DNA of 64,000 nucleotides, taken from Streptomyces sp. NBC_00376 (GTDB lineage: Bacteria; Actinomycetota; Actinomycetes; Streptomycetales; Streptomycetaceae). The first letter of the stretch is position 1, and each line of letters opens with the position of its first letter. Below the pieces are notes generated by a model that searched no databases, was not told the DNA's origin, and saw only the letters and a list, made by a program, of their open reading frames with translations. The stretch lies in the NCBI RefSeq assembly GCF_036077095.1, contig NZ_CP107960.1:4216001-4280000 (forward strand), read 5' to 3'. The position numbers and the translations under genes were made by a program. Below are positions 1-7,350 of this stretch, one piece after another.

Positions 1-353
1 CCGCGCGCGTGCAGCAACGGGGCGTGTTTGCGCACTACGCGGCGCACCAGTTGCATCAGGAAGTCGATCTCGCTGCTCGGGCGTCGCCAGTTCTCGGTGG
101 AGAACGCGTACAGGCTCAGCCACTCCACTCCCGACGTCCGCGCCGCCTCGATGACGTCGATCACCGTTGTTTCCGCTGCCCGGTGACCCGATGTGCGGGG
201 TAAGGAGCGCCGTGCCGCCCACCGGCCGTTCCCGTCCATCACGCACGCGACATGGCGCGGCACCCCCCTGTGCCGGTCCTCACCGGTCGGGCGTCGCGGA
301 GGTGTATGGGCCGACGACGAGGCAGAAGTGCCGCCCACTCGTTCAACCGTCAT
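1..353 (-). CDS. uppS: Isoprenyl transferase (undecaprenyl diphosphate synthase family), 5' part only
   Basis: The minus strand reads as the N-terminal ~117 residues of a cis-prenyltransferase, which condenses isopentenyl diphosphate onto an allylic diphosphate to make the polyprenyl carrier for cell-wall glycan assembly. The family signature VMDGNGRWA is at residues 38-46, where Asp40 would bind the Mg-diphosphate, and LYAFSTENW is at 81-89; both are diagnostic. The ATG at 353 has a strong GGGGGAG ribosome site just upstream and adds a ~33-residue Ser/Pro/Arg-rich leader before the core. The gene leaves the window at base 1, so the C-terminal half is not seen. Streptomyces genomes usually carry more than one homologue, so this may be the second copy. 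Family assignment is firm. Confidence 0.9.
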   Translation of the reverse strand, partial: MTVERVGGTSASSSAHTPPRRPTGEDRHRGVPRHVACVMDGNGRWAARRSLPRTSGHRAAETTVIDVIEAARTSGVEWLSLYAFSTENWRRPSSEIDFLMQLVRRVVRKHAPLLHAR

Positions 354-984
354 CCGTGCTCCCCCGGCTGCCGCAACATAGTCCCCCTCCGCCTCGCACC
401 CACCCGCTGGTCGCAGCGCCTCCTGGCCGCAAGGCCCTGCCGCGGTGCGCCCGGACAGCGCCCCGTTGTGTCCGGACTCCGCTGAGCGCGTTGCGCATCC
501 GCCGGAAGCCCGTCGAGGCTGCCGGACGGGTTTCGCTCCCGCAGACGGCGGACCGGCCTGCTCCACCGGACGGTCCCGGGGGATCCTCCGCCGCAGCGCC
601 ACTCGGATCGACACTCAGCAGAGTGCCGGTGCCCGGCCCCGGACACATCGCAATCTCCACATATTCACCTGTAGTACGTCAGTCCGCTTTAACGACCTCG
701 TGGTCGCGCCTTGACCGGAATCGGGTGCCCGGGCAAGCCGGGCAATGCGTCGAAGGCCGTTACCGCGAGCGGTAGGGGCCTTCGACGTTCTCCGGGCCGG
801 TTTCCGTCCCGGTCGAGTTCCGCGGAACTGCCGACGGCTTCTGCCGATGCGGGTCCTGATACCCGGCCGACACAAATCCGCGCGGCGCTGGATGCACGGT
901 CCTGATCAGCTGGATGCGGTCTTCTCGCGGGCTGGGACACGTACGCGGTTCCTCGTGCAGTCGGGCTGTGAGAGGTGGTTGTCG
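354..984. other. Non-coding stretch with no recognisable gene
   Basis: About 630 bases lie between uppS and a decayed gene. Several reading frames are open, but none has a convincing start with a ribosome site or a recognisable protein signature. The only structured element is the hairpin at 748-787. A short AT-richer patch around 650-690 could hold the uppS promoter or mark a junction; nothing firmer can be said. Confidence 0.5.
748..787. terminator. Strong hairpin with arms CGTCGAAGGCC / GGCCTTCGACG
   Basis: An 11-bp perfect outer stem closes on a partly paired GTTACCGC / GCGGTA interior. It has the shape of a rho-independent terminator without a T tract, as is common in Streptomyces. The arms and the preceding CGGGCAAT are nearly the same as in the hairpin at 1348-1387, so the two look like copies of one element. 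Confidence 0.55.
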
Positions 985-1271
985 GTGGATGCTCGTCGGA
1001 TGCGTGCTGCTGCGCCGGGCGGGGAGGAACTGGCCGGGCGGGCCCGTCGTGGCGCGGTGTGGGCTTCGGCCGCGGTGCTTGCCGTGGTCGGTGCCGGCGG
1101 CTGGCTGGGGCTCACCGATGGAGGCCGGGGCAACGGCTCCGCGCCGGTCTCCGAGGCGGCGACAACGTCGCCCGGCTGCTGGCCCGTTGGGACGCGGGAA
1201 GCCAGGAGGCATTCGTGGCGAAGATGAGCCGCGCCTGCGCGGTGAGCGCGCTGGAGTCGGCCGGACGAACC
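985..1271 (+). pseudogene. Truncated, frameshifted small membrane protein gene
   Basis: A GTG at 985 preceded by GAGAGG opens a frame coding a basic N-terminus and one membrane span (AVLAVVGAGGWLGL). The frame then changes near 1150-1165: the downstream protein-like sequence (DNVARLLARWDAGSQEAF, then RACAVSALESAGRTL) is in another frame. It stops abruptly at 1271, exactly where tRNA-Ser sequence begins. I read this as a gene broken by a frameshift and cut by an integration or excision event. No family recognised. An assembly error could mimic the frameshift but not the fusion to tRNA sequence. Confidence 0.45.
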
Positions 1272-1328
1272 CTTGGAAAGCGTGTTGGGGGCAACCCCTC
1301 ACGAGTTCGAATCTCGTATCCTCCGCCA
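1272..1328 (+). other. 3' half of tRNA-Ser(GGA): candidate attachment-site scar
   Basis: The sequence starts at the anticodon loop (CTTGGAAAG) and continues through variable arm, T arm (GTTCGAATC) and acceptor end with encoded CCA (CCTCCGCCA), all as in an actinobacterial tRNA-Ser(GGA). The 5' half is missing: no GGAGGAT acceptor strand or D arm precedes it, and the 5' strand of the anticodon stem is disrupted. Tyrosine integrases commonly use the segment from the anticodon loop to the 3' end of a tRNA gene as attB, so this is the expected form of an attL or attR remnant. The intact gene is not in the window. Confidence 0.75.
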
Positions 1329-1347
1329 TTGCTCTCACCGGGCAATA

Positions 1348-1387
1348 CGTCGAAGGGCCCCGCAGCTCGCTGCGGGGCCCTTCGACG
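1348..1387. terminator. Perfect 18-bp stem hairpin downstream of the tRNA-Ser fragment
   Basis: Arms CGTCGAAGGGCCCCGCAG and CTGCGGGGCCCTTCGACG flank a four-base CTCG loop. It lies 20 bases past the CCA end, the normal place for a tRNA transcription terminator, and before the convergent hydrolase gene that ends at 1409. It probably terminates from both sides. Confidence 0.75.
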
Positions 1388-1408
1388 TTCGTGCTCCGCG
1401 CGGCGGGT

Positions 1409-2599
1409 TCAGCGGCACAGGGCGGTGTCCACGACGCGTTCGAGGGTTCGCCGGCCCGGCTCGTCGGTGAGCTGCGTGGTGACGGTGACATTGGCGGCTC
1501 GGCCGTCGTCGGTGGCGCCGCCCCGGGTCTCGTAGCCCGGGAAGCTGCCGCCGTGGCCCCAGGAGAGGCCGCCGCACGGCAGCGGCCTGCTGACCAGGCC
1601 GAGTCCGTAGCGGGCGCCGGGGCCGAAGGTCGCTTCGGCGGGGACGGTGGAGCGCATCCGGGCGAGCTGGGCCGGGGGCAGGAGGCGGCCGGCCAGGAGT
1701 GCGCTGAAGAAGCGGTTGAGGTCGGAGCCGGTGGAGATCATCTGGCCTGCGGCCCAGCCCCAGGAGGGGTCGATCTCCGTGATGTCGCGCAGCGGTCCGT
1801 CCGCCGATTCCCGGTAGTAACCGTGGGGGTGCGGCTCCCGGATGGTCACGTCGCCGGGGGCGGGGAAGTACGTGTGGCGCAGCCCGATGCGCTTGATGAC
1901 GCGCCGGTCGATCTCCTCGGCCAGGGGGCGGCCGGTGACCTTCTGGACGATCAGGCCGGCGAGCACGTAATTGGTGTTGCTGTACTTCCAACTCGTCCCG
2001 GGGGCGAAGTCGGCGGGCTGCCGGAGGGCTGTGGCGAGCAGTTCGCGGGGGGCGTAGTACCGGACGTCGTCCCCGAGGTAGTTGCTGTAGTTCGGGAGTC
2101 CGCTGGTCTGCTGGAGGAGCTGGCGGACGGTGATGCGGCGCCCGTCGATCCCCTTCCCGCGGACGAGGCCGGGCAGGTAGGTGTCGACCTTGGCGTCCAG
2201 GGCCATCCTCCGCTCCGCGACGAGCTGGAGGACGACGACCGCGACGAAGGTCTTGGTGTTGCTGCCGATGCGTACCTGCCCGTCCCTGGGCACCTTCGAG
2301 CCGGTGGCCAGGTCGGCGACTCCTGCGGTGTAGGTGCGGGTGTGGCCGTTGCGGTCCTTGACGCTCGCCAGCGCGGCCGGCATCCCGCCGTCTCGCACCA
2401 GCGCGTCCAGGGGCTGCTGGACGGCATCCGGCCTGGCGGAGGCGGAGGCGGATACAGAGGCGGATGCGGATGCGGGTGGGGCGAAGGCGGCCAGCGTCAT
2501 GGCGCCGATGGCCATCGCGGCCGCGGTGGTCAAGGCACGTCGCCGGGTGCCCTGTCGGCGGCCGGGCGGGCGAAGTCCTTGCCGTGTCTGCGCACGCAT
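1409..2599 (-). CDS. Secreted serine hydrolase, beta-lactamase / D-alanyl-D-alanine carboxypeptidase family (copy 1)
   Basis: A 396-residue class-C beta-lactamase-fold protein. The N-terminus has a twin-Arg-rich basic stretch and a hydrophobic core ending in an Ala/Ser run, a typical export signal. The active-site motifs are visible: SNTK (SxxK nucleophile, near residue 115), YSNTNY (YxN, near 207) and WGHGG near residue 355 (the HxG that replaces KTG). Expected action is on a D-Ala-D-Ala-type peptide or ester outside the membrane; the true substrate cannot be read from sequence. It is followed upstream on the same strand by a close paralogue (2689-3888), so the pair arose by tandem duplication. 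Start is the ATG at 2599. Confidence 0.88.
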   Translation of the reverse strand: MRAQTRQGLRPPGRRQGTRRRALTTAAAMAIGAMTLAAFAPPASASASVSASASARPDAVQQPLDALVRDGGMPAALASVKDRNGHTRTYTAGVADLATGSKVPRDGQVRIGSNTKTFVAVVVLQLVAERRMALDAKVDTYLPGLVRGKGIDGRRITVRQLLQQTSGLPNYSNYLGDDVRYYAPRELLATALRQPADFAPGTSWKYSNTNYVLAGLIVQKVTGRPLAEEIDRRVIKRIGLRHTYFPAPGDVTIREPHPHGYYRESADGPLRDITEIDPSWGWAAGQMISTGSDLNRFFSALLAGRLLPPAQLARMRSTVPAEATFGPGARYGLGLVSRPLPCGGLSWGHGGSFPGYETRGGATDDGRAANVTVTTQLTDEPGRRTLERVVDTALCR

Positions 2600-2606
2600 G
2601 AGTCAA

Positions 2607-2688
2607 CTCCTGAGGAATCGCTGGATCGTTGGATCGCTGGGGCGTTGTTCGGGTTGCGGGCGCGGGTTGCGGGTTGCCCGTGCGTGGT
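2607..2688. repeat. Short degenerate direct repeats between the two serine hydrolase genes
   Basis: Two runs are visible: TCGCTGGA / TCGTTGGA / TCGCTGGG near 2620-2642, and repeated GGGTTGCGGG units near 2650-2680. They directly follow the stop codon of the upstream paralogue (minus strand), like the other gene-end repeats in this window. Confidence 0.55.
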
Positions 2689-3888
2689 TCATCCGCACAA
2701 CGCGCGGTCCACGGCGTCCTTCACGTGCTGCACGGCCGCCTCGTCCGTCGGGATGCTGGTGACCGTGACGTTGGCGGCGCGGCCGTCGTCGGTGACGCCG
2801 CCCCGGGTCTCGTACCCCGGGATGTCGCCGCCGTGGCCCCAGTAGACGCCGCCGCACGGCAGCGGACGGCTCGTGAGCCCCAGCCCGTAGCGGAGGCCGG
2901 AGGTCCCGGCGGGAACGGTCGTGCGCATCTCGGCGAGCTGGGCCGCCGGGAGGAGGCGGCCGGCCAGGAGCGCGGTGAAGAAGCGGTTGAGGTCGGAGTT
3001 GGTGGAGATCAACTGGCCTGCCGCCCAGCCTGCCGAGGGGTCGATCTCCGTGAAGTCGCGCAGTGGTCCGTCCGCCGGCTTGCGGTGGTAGCCGTGGGGG
3101 TGCGGCTCCCGGATGGTCATGTCGCCGGGGGTGGGGAAGTACGTGTGGCGCAGCCCGATGCGCTTGATGACGCGCCGGTCGATCTCCTCGGCCAGGGGGC
3201 GGCCGGTGACCTTCTGGACGATCAGGCCGGCCAGGACGTAGTTGGTGTTGCTGTACCCCCATGTCTCGCCCGGCTCCGCGTCGGCCTTGTACCGGAGGGC
3301 GATGTCGATCAGTTCGCGCGGCTCGAAGTACCGGTGCCTGAGCTCGTCGTCGTCGATGTGCATGCCGTACTCGGGGAGTCCGCTGGTGTGCTGGAGGAGC
3401 TGGCGGACGGTGATGCGGCGCCCGTCGATCCCCTCCCCGCGGACGAGGCCGGGCAGGTAGGTGTCGACGTACGCGTCGAGGCCGATCTTCCCTTCGCCGA
3501 CCAGCTGCAGGACCACCACCGCGGTGAACGCCTTGGTATTGCTGCCGATGCGTACCTGACCGTCCCTGGGGACCTTCGAGCCGGTGGCCAGATCGGCGAC
3601 TCCTGCGGTGTAGGTGCGAGTCCGGCCGTTCCGGTCCTCGACGCTCGCCAGCGCGGCCGGCATCCCGTCGCCGCGCACCAGCGTGTTCAGGGCCTGCTGG
3701 ACGGCGTCCGGCCTGGCGGTGACGGTGGCGGTGGTGGTGGCGACAGAGGTGGAGGAGGCGGGTGGGGCGAAGGCGGCCAGTGTCATGGCGCCGATGGCCA
3801 TCGCGGCCGCGGCCGACACGGTTCGTCGCCGCCCGCCGCCGCGCTGCCTGGTCGAGGTACGAAGGGCCTGCTGGGTCCGAGCACGCAT
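2689..3888 (-). CDS. Secreted serine hydrolase, beta-lactamase / D-alanyl-D-alanine carboxypeptidase family (copy 2)
   Basis: A 399-residue paralogue of the downstream gene, collinear over nearly its whole length: same signal peptide type, SNTK nucleophile motif, YSNTNY and WGHGG. Blocks such as the region around YSNTNYVLAGLIVQKVTG are almost identical in both proteins and in the DNA, so the duplication is recent or kept alike by gene conversion. Divergence is greatest in the signal peptide and around residues 170-200, which line the substrate cleft, hinting at different substrates. Start is the ATG at 3888. The divergent sensor kinase gene begins 139 bases away, and the shared intergenic space may let that two-component system control these genes; this is inference from position. 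Confidence 0.88.
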   Translation of the reverse strand: MRARTQQALRTSTRQRGGGRRRTVSAAAAMAIGAMTLAAFAPPASSTSVATTTATVTARPDAVQQALNTLVRGDGMPAALASVEDRNGRTRTYTAGVADLATGSKVPRDGQVRIGSNTKAFTAVVVLQLVGEGKIGLDAYVDTYLPGLVRGEGIDGRRITVRQLLQHTSGLPEYGMHIDDDELRHRYFEPRELIDIALRYKADAEPGETWGYSNTNYVLAGLIVQKVTGRPLAEEIDRRVIKRIGLRHTYFPTPGDMTIREPHPHGYHRKPADGPLRDFTEIDPSAGWAAGQLISTNSDLNRFFTALLAGRLLPAAQLAEMRTTVPAGTSGLRYGLGLTSRPLPCGGVYWGHGGDIPGYETRGGVTDDGRAANVTVTSIPTDEAAVQHVKDAVDRALCG

Positions 3889-4027
3889 GAGTCAACTCCC
3901 GGGAATCGTTCGGTCAGGGCACGATCCTGGTTTCCGGGGACCCTCGACCGCATCGCGGCAAGGCGGGAGAAAACGCTCCCCCGATCGGGGGAGGCTGCCG
4001 GTGGGCTGCCCGGTGATACTGGCGCCC

Positions 4028-5275
4028 ATGACCTGGGGAATCCGGCCGCTGCTGCGCGGCTCCACGTACACGGGTGTGCTGTTCGCCTATTGCGGCGCGC
4101 TGGTGAGCCTTCCGCTGCTGCCCTTCGCCCTGTTGCCCGCGGCGTTGTGGCGGTCCGCACCCGAGAGCGTGCAGATCGTCCTGGTCCTGCTGGTCTGGGC
4201 GGCGCTGGTCGGCTCGGCCGGGCTGGTGCGCCCCGTACGGCGGGCGCTGGTCGTGGCCGCCCGTCGGCTGCTGCGGGTGCCGCTGCCGGATCCGGTGGCC
4301 GGTCGCCGGACCTCCGGTTCACCCGGCCTCGACCGCTGGCGGACCCCGCTCTGGCTGGTGCTGCACGTGGCCGTCGGGTGGATGGGGGCGCTGGCGAGCG
4401 GGGTGCTGTTCGTCATGGGCATCACGCTGCCGGGGAACTGGATCGGCGGCGAGGCGCGGCTGATCCTGTTCGGTACGTCGGTCCAGGCGTCGGGCGGGTG
4501 GAGCTGGGTGGCGGCGGCCGTGTCCATCGTGCTGGCGGTGGCCATCTGCGTACTGGTGGCGAAGACCCTGCGGTGGTCGGCGCCGCGGCTGCTGGGGCCG
4601 TCGGCGGCCGAACGGCTCGCGCTGGCCGCCGAGCGGGAAATGCTGCTGGCCGAACGCAACCGGATCGCCCACGAGTTGCACGACTCGATCGGCCACACAC
4701 TGACGGCGGCCACCATCCAGGCGGCGGTGGCGGGCGAGATGCTCTCCGCCGACCCGGCGGCGGCGCGGGCCGCGATGCGCAGCATCGAGGAGTCGACGCG
4801 GGCGGCGCTGGAGGACCTGGACTACGTACTCGGAGTGCTGCGCGAGGAGCAGTCGGGGACGGCGCCGACGCGGACCCTGGCCGACCTCCCCGGGCTGCTG
4901 GACCGTCTGCGGCACGCGGGGGCAGTGGTGGAGCCGGAGCTGTCGGGCGAGCTGGCACAGGTACAGGGGACGCTCTCCCGGGCGGCGTACCGGATCCTCC
5001 AGGAAGGGCTGACGAACGCGCTGCGTCACGGGGCGGGCGGCCCGATCGGCATCGAGGTGGCGGCCGGGCCGGACGCACTGGACCTCACGGTGGTCAACCG
5101 GACCGGGGCACGTACGGACCCGGGCGCGGGTCCGGGGGCCTTCCCGACCTCCGGCCACGGCCTGTCCGGGCTGGCCGAGCGCGTCCGGCTGCTGCACGGT
5201 GAGTTCCGGTCCGGCCCGGACGGGACGGAGCACTGGCGGCTGGCCGTCCGGCTGCCGGTACGGATGTCGGCGTGA
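4028..5275 (+). CDS. Two-component sensor histidine kinase (NarL/DesK class)
   Basis: 415 residues. The N-terminal half has about four hydrophobic spans with no large extracellular loop, so it probably senses membrane or cell-wall state. A short coiled linker leads to the HisKA_3 dimerisation motif RIAHELHDSIGHTLT, with phospho-accepting His218. The C-terminal ATPase domain shows the N box (EGLTNALRHG) and a G box (SGHGLSGLAERV). It overlaps the regulator gene by four bases (GTGA), so the two are co-translated. The ATG at 4028 gives the normal family length; an upstream extension would read through the intergenic region. It is transcribed away from the two serine hydrolases. Confidence 0.93.
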   Translation: MTWGIRPLLRGSTYTGVLFAYCGALVSLPLLPFALLPAALWRSAPESVQIVLVLLVWAALVGSAGLVRPVRRALVVAARRLLRVPLPDPVAGRRTSGSPGLDRWRTPLWLVLHVAVGWMGALASGVLFVMGITLPGNWIGGEARLILFGTSVQASGGWSWVAAAVSIVLAVAICVLVAKTLRWSAPRLLGPSAAERLALAAEREMLLAERNRIAHELHDSIGHTLTAATIQAAVAGEMLSADPAAARAAMRSIEESTRAALEDLDYVLGVLREEQSGTAPTRTLADLPGLLDRLRHAGAVVEPELSGELAQVQGTLSRAAYRILQEGLTNALRHGAGGPIGIEVAAGPDALDLTVVNRTGARTDPGAGPGAFPTSGHGLSGLAERVRLLHGEFRSGPDGTEHWRLAVRLPVRMSA

Positions 5276-5964
5276 GCGGATCCGACACGGGCGATGCCAC
5301 GGCCCTTCCCGCCGTCAGCCTTCTGATCGCCGACGACGACGAGGTGACCCGCAGCGGCCTGGGCATGCTGCTCGCCGCACAGCCGGGGATCACGGTGGTC
5401 GGCGAGGCCGCCGACGGCGTCGAGGCGGTCGAACGGGCGCGGAGCCTGCGGCCGGACGTGGTCCTGATGGACGTCCGGATGCCGCGCCGCAACGGGATCG
5501 AGGCCACCCGCCAGCTGCTGGCCGAGGCGGCCGACCCGCCGAAGGTCGTGGTGATCACCACCTTCGAGAACGACGGCTACGTCACCGCCGCCCTCAGCGC
5601 GGGCGCCAGCGGCTTCGTCCTCAAGCGCCTCCCGGTCCGCCGGATCGCCGAGGCGGTCCGGGTGGTGGCGGCGGGCGAGGCGGTCCTCTTCCCGGCCGCA
5701 CTGGGCCGCATGGTCGCCGCCCGCCCGCTGGGCTCCGCCGAGGCCCTGCCGCAGGCCGACCTGACCGGCCGGGAGGAGGAAGTGCTGCGCCTGATGGCCA
5801 CCGGCCTCTCCAATCCGGAGATCGCGGGGTCCCTCACGGTGAGCCTGGAGACGGTCAAGACCCACGTCGGGAACGTACTGACCAAGCTCGGCGCTCAGAA
5901 TCGCACCCATGCGGTGGTGATCGCGTACGAATCCGGCCTGATGGTCCCGGGCTTCACCGGCTGA
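5272..5964 (+). CDS. Two-component response regulator, LuxR/NarL family
   Basis: 230 residues. The receiver domain spans about 15-135, with acidic residues in LIADDDE, phospho-acceptor Asp67 in VVLMDVRMP, Thr in VVITTF and Lys in FVLKRL. The C-terminal GerE/LuxR helix-turn-helix is at about 160-220 (LTGREEEVLRLMATGLS, then VSLETVKTHVGNVL). The GTG start overlaps the kinase stop by four bases, marking it as the cognate regulator. Likely DNA targets are its own promoter and perhaps the divergent serine hydrolases. Confidence 0.93.
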   Translation: MSGSDTGDATALPAVSLLIADDDEVTRSGLGMLLAAQPGITVVGEAADGVEAVERARSLRPDVVLMDVRMPRRNGIEATRQLLAEAADPPKVVVITTFENDGYVTAALSAGASGFVLKRLPVRRIAEAVRVVAAGEAVLFPAALGRMVAARPLGSAEALPQADLTGREEEVLRLMATGLSNPEIAGSLTVSLETVKTHVGNVLTKLGAQNRTHAVVIAYESGLMVPGFTG

Positions 5965-6220
5965 CCGGCTTCCGCCCCTCTTCCACGGCGTGGCTGCACA
6001 CATGCAGTCCCCGGTAGTCCTTCTCGGTGCCGGGACTTTCAACCGTCGCTGGAAGCTCCGGATCCGGAGGATCTGCCGGGGGCCTGGCCAGAGCCAACGA
6101 GTGGGTCACTCGGGTCGGCGGACGTCTCTGCCGACGGTGCGGCTCGCTCTGGTTTTCTGGTGTATTGATGATTTTCCTCCTAATTTCTCACTGGTCAAGG
6201 GTTTGCTGCCTATTTCTCTC

Positions 6221-6259
6221 GCACGCCCGGACGCCGGTGGTCAGGGCGTCCGGGCGTGC
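6221..6259. terminator. 15-bp perfect hairpin in the gap before the ECF sigma gene
   Basis: Arms GCACGCCCGGACGCC and GGCGTCCGGGCGTGC enclose a nine-base loop. The 400-base gap from 5965 to 6373 otherwise holds an unusually AT-rich patch (about 6160-6215) and no gene. The hairpin most likely ends transcription of the two-component operon before the sigma factor promoter. Confidence 0.65.
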
Positions 6260-6373
6260 CACGGTCCGGGGTCATGTGATCACCGTCACCCGATTTCTTC
6301 GGGTTTCGTGTCATCCGGATGAGGGGTGCCAGGCGTATGCCGGGTGAGACCGAGGAGATCCAGGAGTTGTTTG

Positions 6374-6871
6374 TTGACCGTCGAGGAGTTCGAAGAGTTC
6401 TACGCGCAGACGGCCGCCCGGCTGACGGGGCAGTTGTTCGTGATGCTCGGCGACCAGCACGAAGCGCAGGACGTGGTGCAGGAAGCCTTCGTCAAGGGGT
6501 GGAGCCGGCGGCGTCAGCTCGATCGTGACGGGCAGCCCGAGGCATGGATCCGCACGGTCGCCTGGCGGCTGGCGGTGAGCCGGTGGCGGGGGCGGCGGCG
6601 GGCGGCGGATGCCTGGCAGCGCAGTGGTGCGCCTCCCCATACGGAGCCGCCCGGGCCGGAGACGGTGGCCCTGGTGGAGGCGTTGCGGGAGCTGCCGTCC
6701 AAGCAGCGACGCACGCTGGCGCTGCACTACGTCTGCGATCTGACCGTCGAACAGATCGCCTCGGAGACCGGTCTGGCGGCCGGCACCGTCAAGACGCACC
6801 TGACCCGGGGCCGGGCCACGCTCTCTCATCGTCTGCTGGATCCGCGTACCGAGGAGGGGCCCTGTGTCTGA
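6374..6871 (+). CDS. ECF-type RNA polymerase sigma factor (SigE-like)
   Basis: About 165 residues. Region 2 is at the N-terminus (FYAQTAARLTGQLFVMLGD, then AQDVVQEAFVKGW) and region 4 at the C-terminus (LRELPSKQRRTLALHY, with the helix-turn-helix IASETGLAAGTVKTHLTRG). It directs RNA polymerase to a stress- or surface-response promoter set. The start is uncertain: TTG at 6374 is chosen because AGGAG lies seven bases upstream and the protein then begins at the family's usual point; an ATG at 6326 would add 16 Arg-rich residues without similarity. It overlaps the next gene by eight bases. Confidence 0.85.
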   Translation: MTVEEFEEFYAQTAARLTGQLFVMLGDQHEAQDVVQEAFVKGWSRRRQLDRDGQPEAWIRTVAWRLAVSRWRGRRRAADAWQRSGAPPHTEPPGPETVALVEALRELPSKQRRTLALHYVCDLTVEQIASETGLAAGTVKTHLTRGRATLSHRLLDPRTEEGPCV

Positions 6872-7274
6872 AGCCCATGACCCGTTGAGGTCCCTGTTCA
6901 AGGAAGCTGCCGCCGCCGGTCAGTCGCGGGCGCGTTCGGCGCCTCCGCCGTACATCACCGAGCGGGGCGAACGCGTACGCAGGCGCCGGGTCGTCGCGCT
7001 GACCGTGGGGGCCTGCCTGGCCTTCTCGGGTACGGGCGCGGCCGTGGCCTCGCTGTTGCCGGACGGCACGGGCACGACCGTCCCCGCCACCACTCCCTCG
7101 CCCGTTCCCTCGCCCCGGCTCTCGCCCTCGCCGAGCCCGCCGGCCTCGCCGAGTTCCACGAGCTCCACGCCCTCCTCGCCGCGGACCAGTCTGCCGCCGA
7201 CGAGCCCCCCTCCTGAGAGCGCGTCGACGTCGCCGGCGGCGCCCAGCCGGAGCGTCACATTCCCGCCCTCCTGA
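6864..7274 (+). CDS. Small membrane protein with Ser/Pro-rich exterior, partner of the ECF sigma factor
   Basis: 136 residues: a short cytoplasmic N-terminus (MSEAHDPLRSLFKEAA), an Arg cluster (RVRRRR), one membrane span (VVALTVGACLAFSGTGAAVASLL) and a ~75-residue Pro/Ser/Thr tail. It overlaps the sigma gene by eight bases and is certainly co-translated with it, the position usually held by an anti-sigma factor. No zinc-binding HxxxCxxC motif is present, so if it restrains the sigma factor it must do so through its short N-terminus. Function unproven; the GTG start is set by the overlap. Confidence 0.75.
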   Translation: MSEAHDPLRSLFKEAAAAGQSRARSAPPPYITERGERVRRRRVVALTVGACLAFSGTGAAVASLLPDGTGTTVPATTPSPVPSPRLSPSPSPPASPSSTSSTPSSPRTSLPPTSPPPESASTSPAAPSRSVTFPPS

Positions 7275-7350
7275 ACCTGACCGACCGACCTGCTGCCCGT
7301 TCCCGACCGGGCCATTCGGTGTGCGCTGAACCGACGCTGGAGATTGTGCT

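Noticed and set aside
343..660. 105-codon minus-strand frame upstream of uppS
   Set aside because: Overlaps the uppS start region in another frame, no recognisable domain and no ribosome site.
1272..1328. Calling a functional tRNA-Ser here
   Set aside because: The acceptor 5' strand, D arm and half of the anticodon stem are absent.
914..2845. Long plus-strand open frame over the serine hydrolase gene
   Set aside because: Composition is Gly/Ala/Arg/Asp-rich without motifs, and it is exactly antisense to a gene with a full set of catalytic motifs; long antisense frames are normal at this GC content.
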